A stretch of 64,000 bases of DNA from Streptomyces sp. TLI_053 (GCF_900105395.1 NZ_LT629775.1:9451501-9515500), one strand, 5' to 3'; numbered from the stretch's first letter, positions 16,472-26,201 are shown. A program made the numbers and translations. The notes: generated from the letters alone by a model not told the origin.

Positions 16472-17829
16472 TCCGGACCTCGACCGTGCCGGTCGCCACG
16501 GACAGCACGGACGCCACGGACGCCACGGCCACCACAGACACCGCGGACGCCACGGACACCGCGGCCGCACCGCGCCGGAGCCTCTGGCACAACGCCGACT
16601 TCTCGCGGTTCTGGGTGGGAGAGACACTCTCCCTGCTCGGCACCCAGGTGACCGGCCTCGCGCTGCCGCTGACCGCCATCGGCGCGTTCGGCGCGACCGA
16701 CGAACAGGTCGGGCTGCTGCGCTTCCTGCAACTGGCCCCCTACCTCGGGCTCGCACTGGTGATCGGCGTCTGGGCGGACCGGTACCGGAGGCGGCCGGTC
16801 ATGCTCGGCGCGAACCTGGTCAGACTGGTCCTGCTCGCCCTGATACCGGTGCTGTACTGGTGCGACGCGCTCGACCTGCCCCTGCTGATGGCGATCGCCT
16901 GCACGGTCGGCATCGCGTCGGTGGTGTTCGACGTCAGCTGGATGTCGTACGTGCCGGTACTGGTCAAGAGCCCTGAGTACTACGTCGAGGCCAGTGCCCG
17001 GCTGAGCACCAGTTCCTCCGCCGCCGACATCGCCGGGCCCGGGCTCGGGGGCGTCCTGGTGTCGGCGGTGGGCGCGCCGGTGGCCCTGCTCGCCAACGCC
17101 TGCTCCTACGCGGTGTCCGTCGTCTCGCTGCTGCTGATCCGTACCACCGAGCCGCGCCCGGAACCGGTCGCCGAGCGGCACCTGTGGCGCGAACTCAGGG
17201 ACGGCATGGGCTGGGTGATGCGCGACGGCGTGCTCCGGTCGCTCGCGCTGATCGGATTCTGCTGCAACTTCTCCATGGTCACGGTGTGGACGATGTTCCT
17301 GCTCTACGGCAACCACGACCTCCACCTCGGCTCGGAGACGATCGGCGCGGTCTTCGCGACCGCCTCCGTCGGCGGCCTGATCGGCGCGCTGATCTCGCGG
17401 AAGGTGATCGACCGGTTCCCGCTCGGCAAGGTCTACCTGGTTGCCCAGTCCGTACTGCTGCTCGGACCCTCGCTCGTCCCCACCGCCACCGGGCCGCGAC
17501 CGGTGATGATCGGGATGTTCGTCCTGTCCTTCTTCGCCACCTACCTGGGCCTCGGCGTGGCCGGTGTCGTCATCGTCGGCCTGCGCCAGGCGATGACGCC
17601 GCAGTCGATGATGGGCAGGATGACCGCCGCGTTCCGGACCCTGCTGTTCGGCGGCGGCTCCCTGGGAGGCCTGTCCGCCGGCCTGCTCACCGGCCAACTC
17701 GGGGCCCGAGGAGCCCTGACCGTTGCCGCGGCCGGTTCCGCCGCCGTCGTCATCGGCCTCGTGCTCTCGCCGGTCCGCCGCCTCAGGACCCTGCCGTCCG
17801 CCCCCGACCGGGAGGCACCGGCGCGCTGA
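16468..17829 (+). CDS. MFS transporter (MFS_3 / EntS-like exporter)
   Basis: 453 aa, about 12 transmembrane segments. The first 35 residues are a low-complexity Thr/Ala/Asp run (TDATDATATTDTADATDT), then LWHNADFSRFWVGETLSLLG, the usual opening of this exporter family. The loop motif WADRYRRRPVML between helices 2 and 3 matches the MFS A-motif region. It is coupled to the class V PLP enzyme and likely exports the compound it acts on or makes. Confidence 0.9.
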   Translation: MIRTSTVPVATDSTDATDATATTDTADATDTAAAPRRSLWHNADFSRFWVGETLSLLGTQVTGLALPLTAIGAFGATDEQVGLLRFLQLAPYLGLALVIGVWADRYRRRPVMLGANLVRLVLLALIPVLYWCDALDLPLLMAIACTVGIASVVFDVSWMSYVPVLVKSPEYYVEASARLSTSSSAADIAGPGLGGVLVSAVGAPVALLANACSYAVSVVSLLLIRTTEPRPEPVAERHLWRELRDGMGWVMRDGVLRSLALIGFCCNFSMVTVWTMFLLYGNHDLHLGSETIGAVFATASVGGLIGALISRKVIDRFPLGKVYLVAQSVLLLGPSLVPTATGPRPVMIGMFVLSFFATYLGLGVAGVVIVGLRQAMTPQSMMGRMTAAFRTLLFGGGSLGGLSAGLLTGQLGARGALTVAAAGSAAVVIGLVLSPVRRLRTLPSAPDREAPAR

Positions 17830-17856
17830 GCGAACGACGCCGGGCCTGCTCGGAGG

Positions 17857-18327
17857 TCAGTCGGTGTCGCCGCGGCGCTCGGCCAGCAGCGCGTTCAGCC
17901 GTTCCACCTCACGGTCCACCAGGACGTGCTTGTCGTCGATGTAGGGGAGGTGGATCTTGCGGCCGTCGGCGCGGAACGCGTAGGTGAGGAACTTGGGTGC
18001 GCCCTTGGCGTGCGCGTTCGGGTTGGCGGCCTTGGCGAAGCGGGCGATCTCGGCCCAGCGCAGCTTCCGGCGGCGCACGATCCCGCGGACGGTGATCCCT
18101 TCGGCGGTGAGCAGCGTGCCGGCGCGGGCGGCGCCGACGATCACCAGCAGGCAGAAGCCGATCACCAGCAGGGAACCGATCGCCTTGGTGGACGGGGCGA
18201 ACTCCTTGTCCTTCCAGATCGGCAGCAGCGCCCCGAAGGACAGCAGCAGGATGGTGAACGCGAGCCCCCCGACCCGGTTCGACGCCACCCGGTACTCGTG
18301 CGGAACTCTCAGTCCAATGTCGCTCAT
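17857..18327 (-). CDS. Membrane protein with PH-like domain
   Basis: 156 aa; ATG 18327 preferred over a TTG at 18336. Two membrane helices (about 23-40 and 53-75) are followed by a cytoplasmic bacterial PH-like domain (TLLTAEGITVRGIVRRRKLRWAEI up to the C-terminus). Sequence such as FRADGRKIHLPYIDDKHVLV fits the family. Function unknown. Convergent with the MFS gene 28 bp away. Confidence 0.75.
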   Translation of the reverse strand: MSDIGLRVPHEYRVASNRVGGLAFTILLLSFGALLPIWKDKEFAPSTKAIGSLLVIGFCLLVIVGAARAGTLLTAEGITVRGIVRRRKLRWAEIARFAKAANPNAHAKGAPKFLTYAFRADGRKIHLPYIDDKHVLVDREVERLNALLAERRGDTD

Positions 18328-18435
18328 CCGCCCCAACTCCCGGTCGTCCCCGCCGGTCCGCCGTTCTGGTCGGCGGCCGGTCGGACTCGCAGTGTAGGGG
18401 CGGGAGTTGATTGCCGACAGGCCATCGGCGGACAG

Positions 18436-18490
18436 CCGGTGTCCCGGCCGAACAGGTGTACCCGCACACGCTGTCCGGCCGGGACACCGG
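18436..18490. terminator. Long hairpin behind the polysaccharide lyase gene
   Basis: A 20-bp stem with one mismatch (18436-18455 against 18471-18490); the 15-nt loop itself can pair gtgt with acac. It is 80 bp past the lyase stop on the minus strand and should end that transcript. Confidence 0.7.
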
Positions 18491-18571
18491 CGCGCCGGCG
18501 CGCCACCCGCAGACTCGAGGCGCCGAGGCGCCCGCAGACCCGCGGGCGCCCGCAGGGTGCTCAGGAGGCGA

Positions 18572-21500
18572 TCAGGAGGTGATCAGCTCCAGGTGGGGCC
18601 GGAAGGCGGCGTTCTCCCTGCTGTTCAGGTTGACCGCCAGCCCGACCGCGCCGAGCGGCTGCCAGACCGCGAGGGTCACCGTGCCGCCGGTGGCGACGGC
18701 GGCGGTGACGTCCAGGCCGACCCAGTCCGCGGCGGTGGAGATCCGGCCGGTGCCGAGCGCCGTGGTGGGGGCGGGGGACCGGTTCCAGGTCACCGCGGTC
18801 TCCGTCCAGCCGCCCCCGGTGGTGGCGAAGGCCTGGAGCGAGGTCTCGGTGCCGCCGGAGTCGGCCACCGCCCCGCGCACCCAGAGCACCGCCCGGCGGA
18901 CCGTCCCGCCCACGCTCGAGGTGTCGAAGCCCAGCAGCGCCCGCCGGCTGAAGCCGCTGCCGCTGGAGTCGGTGTTCTTCACGGTGAGCGTGGTCGCCGT
19001 CCCGTAGTTGGTGTCGCCGTACGAGCCGTCCCGGACGTAGGCGTCCTGGGTCGGCGCCAGCCGGGTCGCGGTGGCCGGTGCGGGCGCGGTGCCGGTGGTG
19101 CGCAGGGTCACGGTACGGCTCGCGCCCTGGGTGCCGCCCAGCTCGACCAGCAGGGTCACCGAGTCGCCGGTGGTGAGGACGGTGACGCCCGGGGCGGGAT
19201 CGGCCGTCCGGTAGCCCGGCCGGGCGACGGTGACCTGGACGGTGGAGGCGGTGCGCCCCGGGTCCGCCACGGTGACGGTCATGGTGTCGCTCGACTCGCG
19301 GACCAGGACGGAGGCGGGTGCCGACACGGTGACCGGACCGGTGGTGCCGGCGGCGAAGAAGTTGGCGGCGGTGACGCCGGAGGCGCTGTCGGTGATCGCC
19401 TGCACGGAGGCGGAGTTGGCCAGGACGGTGACGGTCGGCGCGGTCGAGCGGGCCGCCGCCGCCGTGGCGTCCGCGCCCGGCATCAGCAGGTAGGAGTAGC
19501 CGGCGGCGGCCGGGTCGGTGCCGTGGTCGAACCAGAGCGTCAGGTAGCGGCGGGTCAGCGTCTCGCCGGTGCCGCCGGTGTTGATGTCGTGCCAGCTGCC
19601 GGTGCGGGCCTCGCGCAGCGCGTCGACCGTCGCGCCGCCGGGGAAGAGGTAGGCGCCGAATCCGGCGATCGCCGCCCAGCGGGCCCCGGTGAAGCGCCGG
19701 GACCAGCCGAGGGTGGTCGGCTGCGCCGTGCCGTCCACGGTGAGGGCGTGCTGGCCGGTCTGGCCGAGGTTGCGGTTGTCGACCACGGTCTCCACCGGCA
19801 CGCCGTCCGCGCAGGTGATCCCCGCGCCCAGGCAGACGATCGAATCGTCGAGTACGAACCAGGACTTGACGCCGCTCAGCGTCGAGGAGAGGCCGCGCAC
19901 GGCCTGCCCGGCGGCCGCGTAGGTGCCGTCGCAGGCGCCGCCCGCCCAGGTGTTGTCCGGGCGGGCCGCTCCCCAGGTGCCGCCCGCCGCGTCCGCCAGG
20001 GGCTTGGTGGAGACGGTGGTCCCCGGCAGCCGGTACGGGTTCACGGTCGGCCAGAAGGCGTCCGAGTACTGGCCGTTGCCGAAGGTCGAACCCCACCACG
20101 CGAGCAGGCCGTTGTTGGTGTGCCAGCCGCGCAGGTTCTCGCCGTTGCCGGTCTCGTAGAAGGTGGTGCGGGCCGAGCACATGGCCAGCGAGGCCGCCCA
20201 GCCGGGCCGGCGGACGACCGCCCGGTCCATCGCGAAGAGCCGTGCGCCGACCGGCTCGGCGGCCGGTCCGGTGCCGGAGTCGTTCACCAGCGCCTGGGCG
20301 CGGGCGAGTTCGGGGACGTCCACGGCGGCGTTGGTGAGGTACGGGCGGTAGGTGTCGCGGGTGATCCAGCCCTTGACCGCCGCCCGCCACGCCGCCGACT
20401 GCGCGGCCGGCGCCGCACCGGAGTCGGCGAGCCGCAGGATGTGCCCGATGATCGTGTGTCCGCGACCGTGGTCGTCCTGCTGCAGGTGCAGCGGGTCGCC
20501 GCTCTGCAGTCCCCGGCTGGGCGCCCGGCCGCTCACCGAGTCCATCACCAGGCCGTTGTAGAGGAACGGTGCGAACGCGGAGTCCACCGCGTCGAACACG
20601 GTCTGCCGCTGCGGGTCGGTCACGGCCCAGGTGGAGCCGGCGAGCAGCCCGAACAGCTTGCTCAGCCCGCCGAGCAGCACCTCGCCGTACGAGCCGGTGT
20701 ACGGCACCCAGGTGTGCTGCACGAACGAGCCGTCCGGGTAGAGGCCGTCGCCGGTGAGCACGTACGGGAAGACGGGGGAGAGCGCGGAGGAGGCCAGGGC
20801 CAGCTTGGGGGAGTTCCGGCCGATCACCCCGCGCAGCGCGAGCACGCGGCAGAGGTCGACCCGGTTCGCGCCGGTGGAGGTGCCGGTGTAGGCGGCCACC
20901 TTCGAGTCGGGGACCGAGTGGTCCACGGCCGCGCAGTAGTCGGCGATCCGGGTGGGGCCGAGCAGCGGGTGGACCAGGACGCAGATGTCGAGCAGGGCCT
21001 GCGGGCTGCCGATCTGCCAGTCCCACCAGTTGTTGTAGTTGCTCGTGGTGGGGGTGTAGGCGATCGCGTGCAGGTGGTCGAGGCCGGTGGTGACGGCGGT
21101 GGCGAGCGCCGGGTCCGCGGTCGAGCCGGTGCCCGGCTGGGCCCAGGCCAGCGCCATGGTGCGCAGCCGCAGGTAGCTGGCGGTGATGTTGCCGGAGACG
21201 GTGCCGAGCGGCAGGTCCGGCCAGAGGGAGCCGCCTGTCGGTGCCATCGCCGCCTGCTGGGTGCGGGCGCGGTCGCCGAGGGCGGTGAGGGCGGAGCTGA
21301 ACGGCTGGGCGGCCGGATCGAAGCCGGTGCCGGTCAGCAGCGCCCGCCAGCGCAGGCGCAGCTCGTCGTACGGGTCGGCGGCCCGGGCCGTCGGCACACC
21401 GAGGGCGGACCAGGTGCCTGCGGCGGCCAGGGCGACGGCGGATGCCTGGAGCAGCCGTCGACGGGAGAGCGGGAGGCGGGTGCGGGTGGGGACGTGCGTG

Positions 21501-21574
21501 GGAAGGGCGGGGACGTGCGCGGGACGGGTGGGGGAGAGCGGGAGGCGGGTGGCGGAGTGCGGCTCGGGGATCAA
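18572..21574 (-). CDS. Secreted family 8 polysaccharide lyase with C-terminal beta domain
   Basis: 1000 aa from TTG 21574 (AAGGAG at 6 nt). A twin-arginine signal LSRRRLLQASAVALAAAG ending ARA marks Tat export. The helical catalytic domain carries the PL8 residues: Asn in NYNNWWDWQIGSPQ, His and Tyr in GSFVQHTWVPYTGSYG, and an Arg in a later helix. A beta-sandwich part (about 380-800) follows. The last 170 residues (LAPTQDAYVRDGSYGDTNYG onward) form a DNRLRE/CBM-type module of secreted proteins. PL8 enzymes cleave hyaluronate, chondroitin, xanthan or alginate by beta-elimination; which one is not decidable here. Likely controlled by the LacI-type box at 21744. Confidence 0.9.
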   Translation of the reverse strand: MIPEPHSATRLPLSPTRPAHVPALPTHVPTRTRLPLSRRRLLQASAVALAAAGTWSALGVPTARAADPYDELRLRWRALLTGTGFDPAAQPFSSALTALGDRARTQQAAMAPTGGSLWPDLPLGTVSGNITASYLRLRTMALAWAQPGTGSTADPALATAVTTGLDHLHAIAYTPTTSNYNNWWDWQIGSPQALLDICVLVHPLLGPTRIADYCAAVDHSVPDSKVAAYTGTSTGANRVDLCRVLALRGVIGRNSPKLALASSALSPVFPYVLTGDGLYPDGSFVQHTWVPYTGSYGEVLLGGLSKLFGLLAGSTWAVTDPQRQTVFDAVDSAFAPFLYNGLVMDSVSGRAPSRGLQSGDPLHLQQDDHGRGHTIIGHILRLADSGAAPAAQSAAWRAAVKGWITRDTYRPYLTNAAVDVPELARAQALVNDSGTGPAAEPVGARLFAMDRAVVRRPGWAASLAMCSARTTFYETGNGENLRGWHTNNGLLAWWGSTFGNGQYSDAFWPTVNPYRLPGTTVSTKPLADAAGGTWGAARPDNTWAGGACDGTYAAAGQAVRGLSSTLSGVKSWFVLDDSIVCLGAGITCADGVPVETVVDNRNLGQTGQHALTVDGTAQPTTLGWSRRFTGARWAAIAGFGAYLFPGGATVDALREARTGSWHDINTGGTGETLTRRYLTLWFDHGTDPAAAGYSYLLMPGADATAAAARSTAPTVTVLANSASVQAITDSASGVTAANFFAAGTTGPVTVSAPASVLVRESSDTMTVTVADPGRTASTVQVTVARPGYRTADPAPGVTVLTTGDSVTLLVELGGTQGASRTVTLRTTGTAPAPATATRLAPTQDAYVRDGSYGDTNYGTATTLTVKNTDSSGSGFSRRALLGFDTSSVGGTVRRAVLWVRGAVADSGGTETSLQAFATTGGGWTETAVTWNRSPAPTTALGTGRISTAADWVGLDVTAAVATGGTVTLAVWQPLGAVGLAVNLNSRENAAFRPHLELITS

Positions 21575-21587
21575 GAGGGCTCCTTGC

Positions 21588-21690
21588 CGGGTGCGACGGT
21601 GCGACGTTGCGCCGGTGCGACCGTGGGACGGCGCAACCGTGCGGCATGCCGGGTGCGACGTTGCGGCGCACGGCCGCCGGAGCGCCGTGG
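21588..21690. repeat. Short degenerate repeats upstream of lyase
   Basis: The leader of the lyase contains repeated words gggtgcgacg, gttgcgcc/gttgcggc and cggtgcgacc several times over about 100 bp, in the gap between the lyase start and its presumed operator. The role is unknown. Confidence 0.35.
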
Positions 21691-21743
21691 GGGTCGGCGC
21701 GGCAGCACCCGGGCGGCGCCGCACGCACCGGGCGGGAGTGACG

Positions 21744-21756
21744 GTAAGCGCTTTCC
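21744..21756. promoter_or_regulatory. LacI/GalR-family operator-like box
   Basis: gtaagcgctttcc (reverse ggaaagcgcttac) matches the AAGCGCTT core bound by LacI/GalR-type sugar repressors. It lies 170 bp upstream of the lyase start and 36 bp beyond the MFS stop, as expected for a substrate-induced polysaccharide lyase. Confidence 0.5.
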
Positions 21757-21791
21757 GGTACGGGCGTCAACGGATGGTGCAGACCGCCCCC

Positions 21792-23132
21792 TCACCCGTC
21801 ACCGGGAACGCCGGGATCGTGGCCCGCAGCGGCAGCCGCAGCCGCAGCGGTCCGGGCGGTCCGCAGGAGGCGGACGGCCGTGGTCCCCAGGAGCAGGGCC
21901 GCGGTGAGTACGGCGAGCGCGGTGTACAGCCGTGCGGTGCCCAGCCCGTCCGCGGTGGCCACCCGCACGCCGCTGAAGCTGCCGACCGCCTCGCCGAGCC
22001 CGGTCGCGAGGGCGGCGAGGGAGAAGTGGGCGGCACGGTGGCGTGCGGAGCCGGCCGAGCCGACGAGGACATCGAGCGCGGGCATCAGCAGCATCTCGGC
22101 GAAGGTGACCAGGACGACCCCGGCGAACAGCCATGCCACGGTCCGTCCCGCGCCGAGGCAGGCGAAGGCCGCGGCGAAGCACCCGAAACCGACGGCGCAC
22201 AGGGTCGTCGGCCGCACGCCCAGGCGGCCGGCGAGCAGGGTCACCGGCAGTTGCAGGGCGATGATCAGGACGCCGTTGACGAGGAACACGGTGCCCAGGG
22301 ATCCCCCTGCGCCGAGCACCTCCTTCGCATACAGCGGAAGTGTCGCGAAGAGCTGGGTGTACAGGACGAAACCGAGGGCGGTGAGCGCGAGCGGCATTCT
22401 CGGCCCCGGTTCCCGCAGCAGGGCCTTCCACCGCGTCCGCCCGGCACCGACGGCTGCCCCCGCAGCTTCCCCGGGCGGGCCCGCCAGCATGACGAGGCCG
22501 AGCGCCACCACGTGGACGCAGGCCGCGGCTGCGCAGAAGGCGGCGGTGCCGAAGCGCTGCTGGAGGGCGACGCCGCCCAGCGGGCCCAGCGCCATGCCGA
22601 GGTTGACGGCGACGGCCTGGGAGGCGAAGCCCCTTGCCCGACGCCGGTCCGGGGCGGCGGCGGCGATCAGCTTCAGGGCCATGGCGTTCATGCCGAACCC
22701 CAGTCCGAGCACCGGGAGGACGGCCGCCAGGACGACGGCGCTGCCGCCGGTCGCGGCGAGAGCGCCGAACGCGAGCGCGCCGAGGCCCAGCGCGGCGGTG
22801 ATCGCGGTGCGCGGGCGGAGCCTGCCCAGGGCGGGCCCCGCCAGGATCCGCATCAGGCGCAGGCTGACGACCGCCTCGGTGACCAGGGCCGCCACCGTGC
22901 CGGCGCCGTGGTGCCGCTGGGTGAGGTGCAGCGGCAGCACGGTGAGCAGGGCCCAGACGGCGCAGCAGGCCAGTGTCCACTGGGCGAGCAGGGCGGCCCC
23001 GGCCGCCGCGCTCCCGGCCCCGGGCGCCGCCCTCCCCGCCCCGGCCGCCGCGCTCCCGGCCCCGGGCGGGGCGGCGGGGTCGGCGGCGGCCGCTGTGCCA
23101 CCTGCCGTGGCGCCTGCGGCGTCAGCGGGCAT
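21792..23132 (-). CDS. MFS transporter, probable exporter of the hydrazine-cluster product
   Basis: 446 aa with about 12 membrane helices. It begins with an Ala/Gly/Pro low-complexity stretch (repeats of PGAGSAAAGAGRA type) before the first helix at about residue 47. Motifs FVLYTQLFATLPLYAKEVLG and LMPALDVLVGSAGSARHRAA fit drug/proton antiporters. It overlaps the upstream ATP-grasp gene by 11 bp and is the last gene of the operon, so export of or self-protection from the product is the natural reading. Confidence 0.88.
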   Translation of the reverse strand: MPADAAGATAGGTAAAADPAAPPGAGSAAAGAGRAAPGAGSAAAGAALLAQWTLACCAVWALLTVLPLHLTQRHHGAGTVAALVTEAVVSLRLMRILAGPALGRLRPRTAITAALGLGALAFGALAATGGSAVVLAAVLPVLGLGFGMNAMALKLIAAAAPDRRRARGFASQAVAVNLGMALGPLGGVALQQRFGTAAFCAAAACVHVVALGLVMLAGPPGEAAGAAVGAGRTRWKALLREPGPRMPLALTALGFVLYTQLFATLPLYAKEVLGAGGSLGTVFLVNGVLIIALQLPVTLLAGRLGVRPTTLCAVGFGCFAAAFACLGAGRTVAWLFAGVVLVTFAEMLLMPALDVLVGSAGSARHRAAHFSLAALATGLGEAVGSFSGVRVATADGLGTARLYTALAVLTAALLLGTTAVRLLRTARTAAAAAAAAGHDPGVPGDG

Positions 23133-24438
23133 GGGCGGCGGGCGCGCTCTGGCTCGGGCCGTGGCTCTCGCCGTGCTCCGGCTCCTGGCCCGGTTCGGCG
23201 AAGGCGGGCGCGGCGGCCTGCGCCGCCTGCCGGAGGACCTCGTGCACGGCGGAGTGGCTCGCGCGGCGGGCGATGACGGAGCCGAGGACGCAGCTCATGT
23301 AGTCCTCGGGCGGCAGCGCCACGCGGGTGCCGACGGCCTGGTCGAGGGCCACGTGCTCGACTCCGGGAAGCTCGAGGACGGTGTTGAGCCCGGTGAACCC
23401 GGTGAAGGTGCCGGCGCGGGGGCTGATGAGCTGGCGGGAGCCCGCGTGGAGCGCGCCGCGCCGCTCGAGGTCGGGCGCGTTGCCCGTGGCGACGGCGATC
23501 GCGGCGGCGTAGAAGTCGATCCCGGTGGCGAGGGGGATCAGGTGGGAGGTGATGTACCCGCCGCCGATCCGGCCCGCGATCTCCAGGAGCCGGGCGGTTC
23601 CGTCGGGCAGCAGCCGGCATTCCAGGTGGAAGGCGCAGTCGCGCATCCCGGCGGCGCGTACGGTCCGCGCGGCCAGTTCCTCGACGGCGTCCTGCTGTCC
23701 CCGGTCGAGGGCTGTCGGATGGATCTGCAGGTATTCGACGGAGTAGGGGGCCGCGACCCACTTGTCGGTGATGCCGACGATGCGGATCTCGTCGCCGACG
23801 ACGAGCCCCTCGACGCTGTGCTCCGTCCCGCCGAGCAACTCCTCGTAGATGAGCTCGCCGGGCCTGGCCCGGAAGATCGGGTCGCGCTCCGGACGGGTGA
23901 AGCTCCGCAGCAGCCCGTACTCGGTGGCCAGGTCGTCCGGTCCGTGGACGCGGTGGATGCCGCGGCTGCCGGAGGCGCCGGTGGGCTTGAGGACGGCGGG
24001 GTAGCCGACGTGGGCCGCGGCGCGGCCCAGGGACTCCTCGTCGTGGACGAGCGCGTAGCGGGGCATGAGGTCCGGGCGGCCGGCGGCGGCGAGGGCCTCG
24101 CGGGTGAGGAACTTGTTCCGTACGGTGCGGGCGGCCGCGGGCGGAAGGCCGGGCAGGCCGAGTTCAGTGGTGAGTCCGGCGACGAATTCGACGTCGCGGT
24201 CGCCCCAGGTGAGGACGCCCCGGACGTCGTGGCGCCGCACCAGCTCGAGCGCGGCCTCGCGTGCGGCGGCGGTGTCGAAGGTGTCCACGATGCGGGTCTC
24301 GGCGACGAGTTCACCGGCGAACGGCGGCTGACGGTCCGCCAGGACGAGGACCTCGAACCCGAGTCGGTGGGCGGCCAGGGCGGTGGCGTTGACCTCCAGG
24401 GGGGACCTGCGGGTGTTGACGAACAGGACGGACGGCAT
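23122..24438 (-). CDS. ATP-grasp carboxylate-amine ligase (A)
   Basis: 438 aa; ATG 24438 with GGAG 7 nt upstream. Pre-ATP-grasp domain VLFVNTRRSPLEVNATAL, then ATP-binding AVLKPTGASGSRGIHRV, IYEELLGGTEHSVEGLV, and metal-site LEIAGRIGGGYITSHL. This is the CarB/L-amino-acid-ligase type that joins a carboxylate to an amine through an acyl phosphate. In this operon it could amidate the hydrazino acid or attach it to an amino acid. A second ATP-grasp enzyme is at 28195-29532; the two are only distantly similar. Confidence 0.88.
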   Translation of the reverse strand: MPSVLFVNTRRSPLEVNATALAAHRLGFEVLVLADRQPPFAGELVAETRIVDTFDTAAAREAALELVRRHDVRGVLTWGDRDVEFVAGLTTELGLPGLPPAAARTVRNKFLTREALAAAGRPDLMPRYALVHDEESLGRAAAHVGYPAVLKPTGASGSRGIHRVHGPDDLATEYGLLRSFTRPERDPIFRARPGELIYEELLGGTEHSVEGLVVGDEIRIVGITDKWVAAPYSVEYLQIHPTALDRGQQDAVEELAARTVRAAGMRDCAFHLECRLLPDGTARLLEIAGRIGGGYITSHLIPLATGIDFYAAAIAVATGNAPDLERRGALHAGSRQLISPRAGTFTGFTGLNTVLELPGVEHVALDQAVGTRVALPPEDYMSCVLGSVIARRASHSAVHEVLRQAAQAAAPAFAEPGQEPEHGESHGPSQSAPAAHAR

Positions 24439-24521
24439 GCGTACTCCGGGCGGGTCTGGTGGGCGTGGGCGTGGGCGGCACGGCACGTGGGTGGACGGGG
24501 CGCGGGCGGGACAGGGAGCGG

Positions 24522-26126
24522 TCAGGCGGTGCGGCGGGTCAGCGCCCGGACCTCGGCCGCGTCGACGGGAGCGAAGCGGGGCAGCGAACCGGGGGCGGGG
24601 TCGGGGAGGTGGAGCGTGTCCGAGGACAGCAGCCGGCCGGCCGCCGCGAGTGACGGTGTGTCGGGCAGCCGCAGTCGCTCCTGGACCAGGCCGGCCCAGC
24701 GGGGCATGAGGGGGGCGGCGAGGGCCGCCAGGACGGCGAGGACGCGGGTGGCGCCCGTCGCCTCGACGGCGTCGGGGGCCAGGGCCAGCCAGTCGTCCAC
24801 CGCGGCGGCGGCCTGGGCGAGGTCACCGGTGCGCAGCGCCTCGCGGTGCCGGGCCGCGGTGTCCTCGAAGAGGCGATGGACGGAGGCCGGGGCGCTCGCG
24901 GCGCGGGTGTGCGGGGCCGGGGTGCCGGCCTCGCACGCGTCGAGCAGTCGTGAGAGCCGTCCGGCCAGGGTCTGCGTGATGTCGTCGGCGAAGACCTCCG
25001 GGGAGAAGTCGGTGGGCTTCTCCCCGGGGCTGAGCCGGGCGAGGTGGAAGCGGAGCGCGTCGGTGTCCAGCCCGGCCGCCACGTAGTCCAGCACCCGGAC
25101 GACGTGGTTGCGGCTGGTGGAGAACTTCTGCCCGTCGAGGGTCATGAACCGGTTGAAGCGGTACTCGTCCGGGGCGCACGGCAGCCCGGTGGCTTCCTGG
25201 ACGGCGAGTTGCATCAGCAGGGGGAGCGCTCCGTCCATGCCGAAGCACAGGGTGAAGCGCGGCCGGTGCGGCCCGCCCGCGAGCAGGGGGTTGTCGGGCA
25301 GACCGTGCGCCCGGGCGTGCTCCCGGCCGGCCAGCAGGAACATCGCGGTGGTGCCGAGGGCGTAGGTCGAGTGGACCTGCCGGGGGGCCAGGGGAGCGGG
25401 GGTGGTCCAGGGGACGCCCCAGCCGAGCGGGTGCGACAGCCGCCAGCGGGGTCCGTTGAGTTCGAGGTAGCCGCGAACGAGGTCCAGGTAGTCGCCGGGG
25501 ACGCGCCGTTCGCGTGCCATGGCGAGGAGGGCCGCTGGGTCCAGGCGCAGGAACGCCGAGGCGGTGTCGGTCGCGGTGACGCGCTCGCGCGGGTGGCGGG
25601 GGCGGGGTTCGCGCACGTCGGTGGGCTGGAACCACATGCCGCACGCCTCGCAGGTGTATCCGGCCACCTCCTCCCCGCATGCGGGACAGCGTCCGGCGAG
25701 CCAGCAGGCGACGAGTTCCTCACCCGTGCCGGCGTCGGACAGCAGGCGTTCGCGGTGGACCTCGATCCGGCCGCGTTCGGCGAGGCGTTCGGCGAGGGTG
25801 TGGTGCCAGCCGCGGTGGTCCGCCTCCGCCGTTTCGTCGTGGACGTCGAGGAGGACGTCGGGCCGGCAGTGGGTCGCGGTCAGTGCCGCCTCGATGCGGG
25901 CGTGGTAGTCGCGGGCGGTGGCCTCGGGGGTGCGGCCCTCCCGGCGGGCGGCGTCCAGGACGTAGGACTCCCGGCCGTCGGTGGCCGAGACGGTGGTGAC
26001 GCGGTGGCCCTCCGCACGCAGGTGGCGGGCGAGCGCGTCGGCGGCCAGGAAGGGGCCGCCGAGGTGTCCGAGGTGGAGTTCACCGTTGGGGGTGGGCAGG
26101 GCGGCCAGAATCAGGTGATCGGTCAT
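24522..26126 (-). CDS. Methionyl-tRNA-synthetase-like protein, putative N-N bond-forming component
   Basis: 534 aa class I synthetase paralogue. The HIGH element is PTPNGELHLGHLGG, the KMSKS element is altered to KFSTSRN, and a zinc knuckle CPACG...CEACG is kept. A helical C-terminal domain follows, shorter than in housekeeping MetRS. In hydrazine synthetases (Spb40 of s56-p1; relatives in triacsin and formycin/pyrazofurin pathways) a MetRS-like domain adenylates an amino acid, which is esterified to an N-hydroxyl amine before a cupin-dependent rearrangement makes the N-N bond. Those proteins have the cupin fused; here the cupin is separate at 29529. Operon context makes a tRNA-charging role unlikely. 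Confidence 0.85.
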   Translation of the reverse strand: MTDHLILAALPTPNGELHLGHLGGPFLAADALARHLRAEGHRVTTVSATDGRESYVLDAARREGRTPEATARDYHARIEAALTATHCRPDVLLDVHDETAEADHRGWHHTLAERLAERGRIEVHRERLLSDAGTGEELVACWLAGRCPACGEEVAGYTCEACGMWFQPTDVREPRPRHPRERVTATDTASAFLRLDPAALLAMARERRVPGDYLDLVRGYLELNGPRWRLSHPLGWGVPWTTPAPLAPRQVHSTYALGTTAMFLLAGREHARAHGLPDNPLLAGGPHRPRFTLCFGMDGALPLLMQLAVQEATGLPCAPDEYRFNRFMTLDGQKFSTSRNHVVRVLDYVAAGLDTDALRFHLARLSPGEKPTDFSPEVFADDITQTLAGRLSRLLDACEAGTPAPHTRAASAPASVHRLFEDTAARHREALRTGDLAQAAAAVDDWLALAPDAVEATGATRVLAVLAALAAPLMPRWAGLVQERLRLPDTPSLAAAGRLLSSDTLHLPDPAPGSLPRFAPVDAAEVRALTRRTA

Positions 26127-26201
26127 GCGCGGTCCGTACGTCGGTCGGGCGGAAGGGACGGAGGTGCGGGCGGAGGGGGAGGAGGCGGGGGCGGGGCTCC
26201 G

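Noticed and set aside
24522..26126. Housekeeping methionyl-tRNA synthetase or a resistance copy
   Set aside because: Altered KMSKS (KFSTS), reduced C-terminal domain and embedding in a tight biosynthetic operon with cupin, N-hydroxylase and oxidase make a dedicated catalytic role more likely; not fully excluded.
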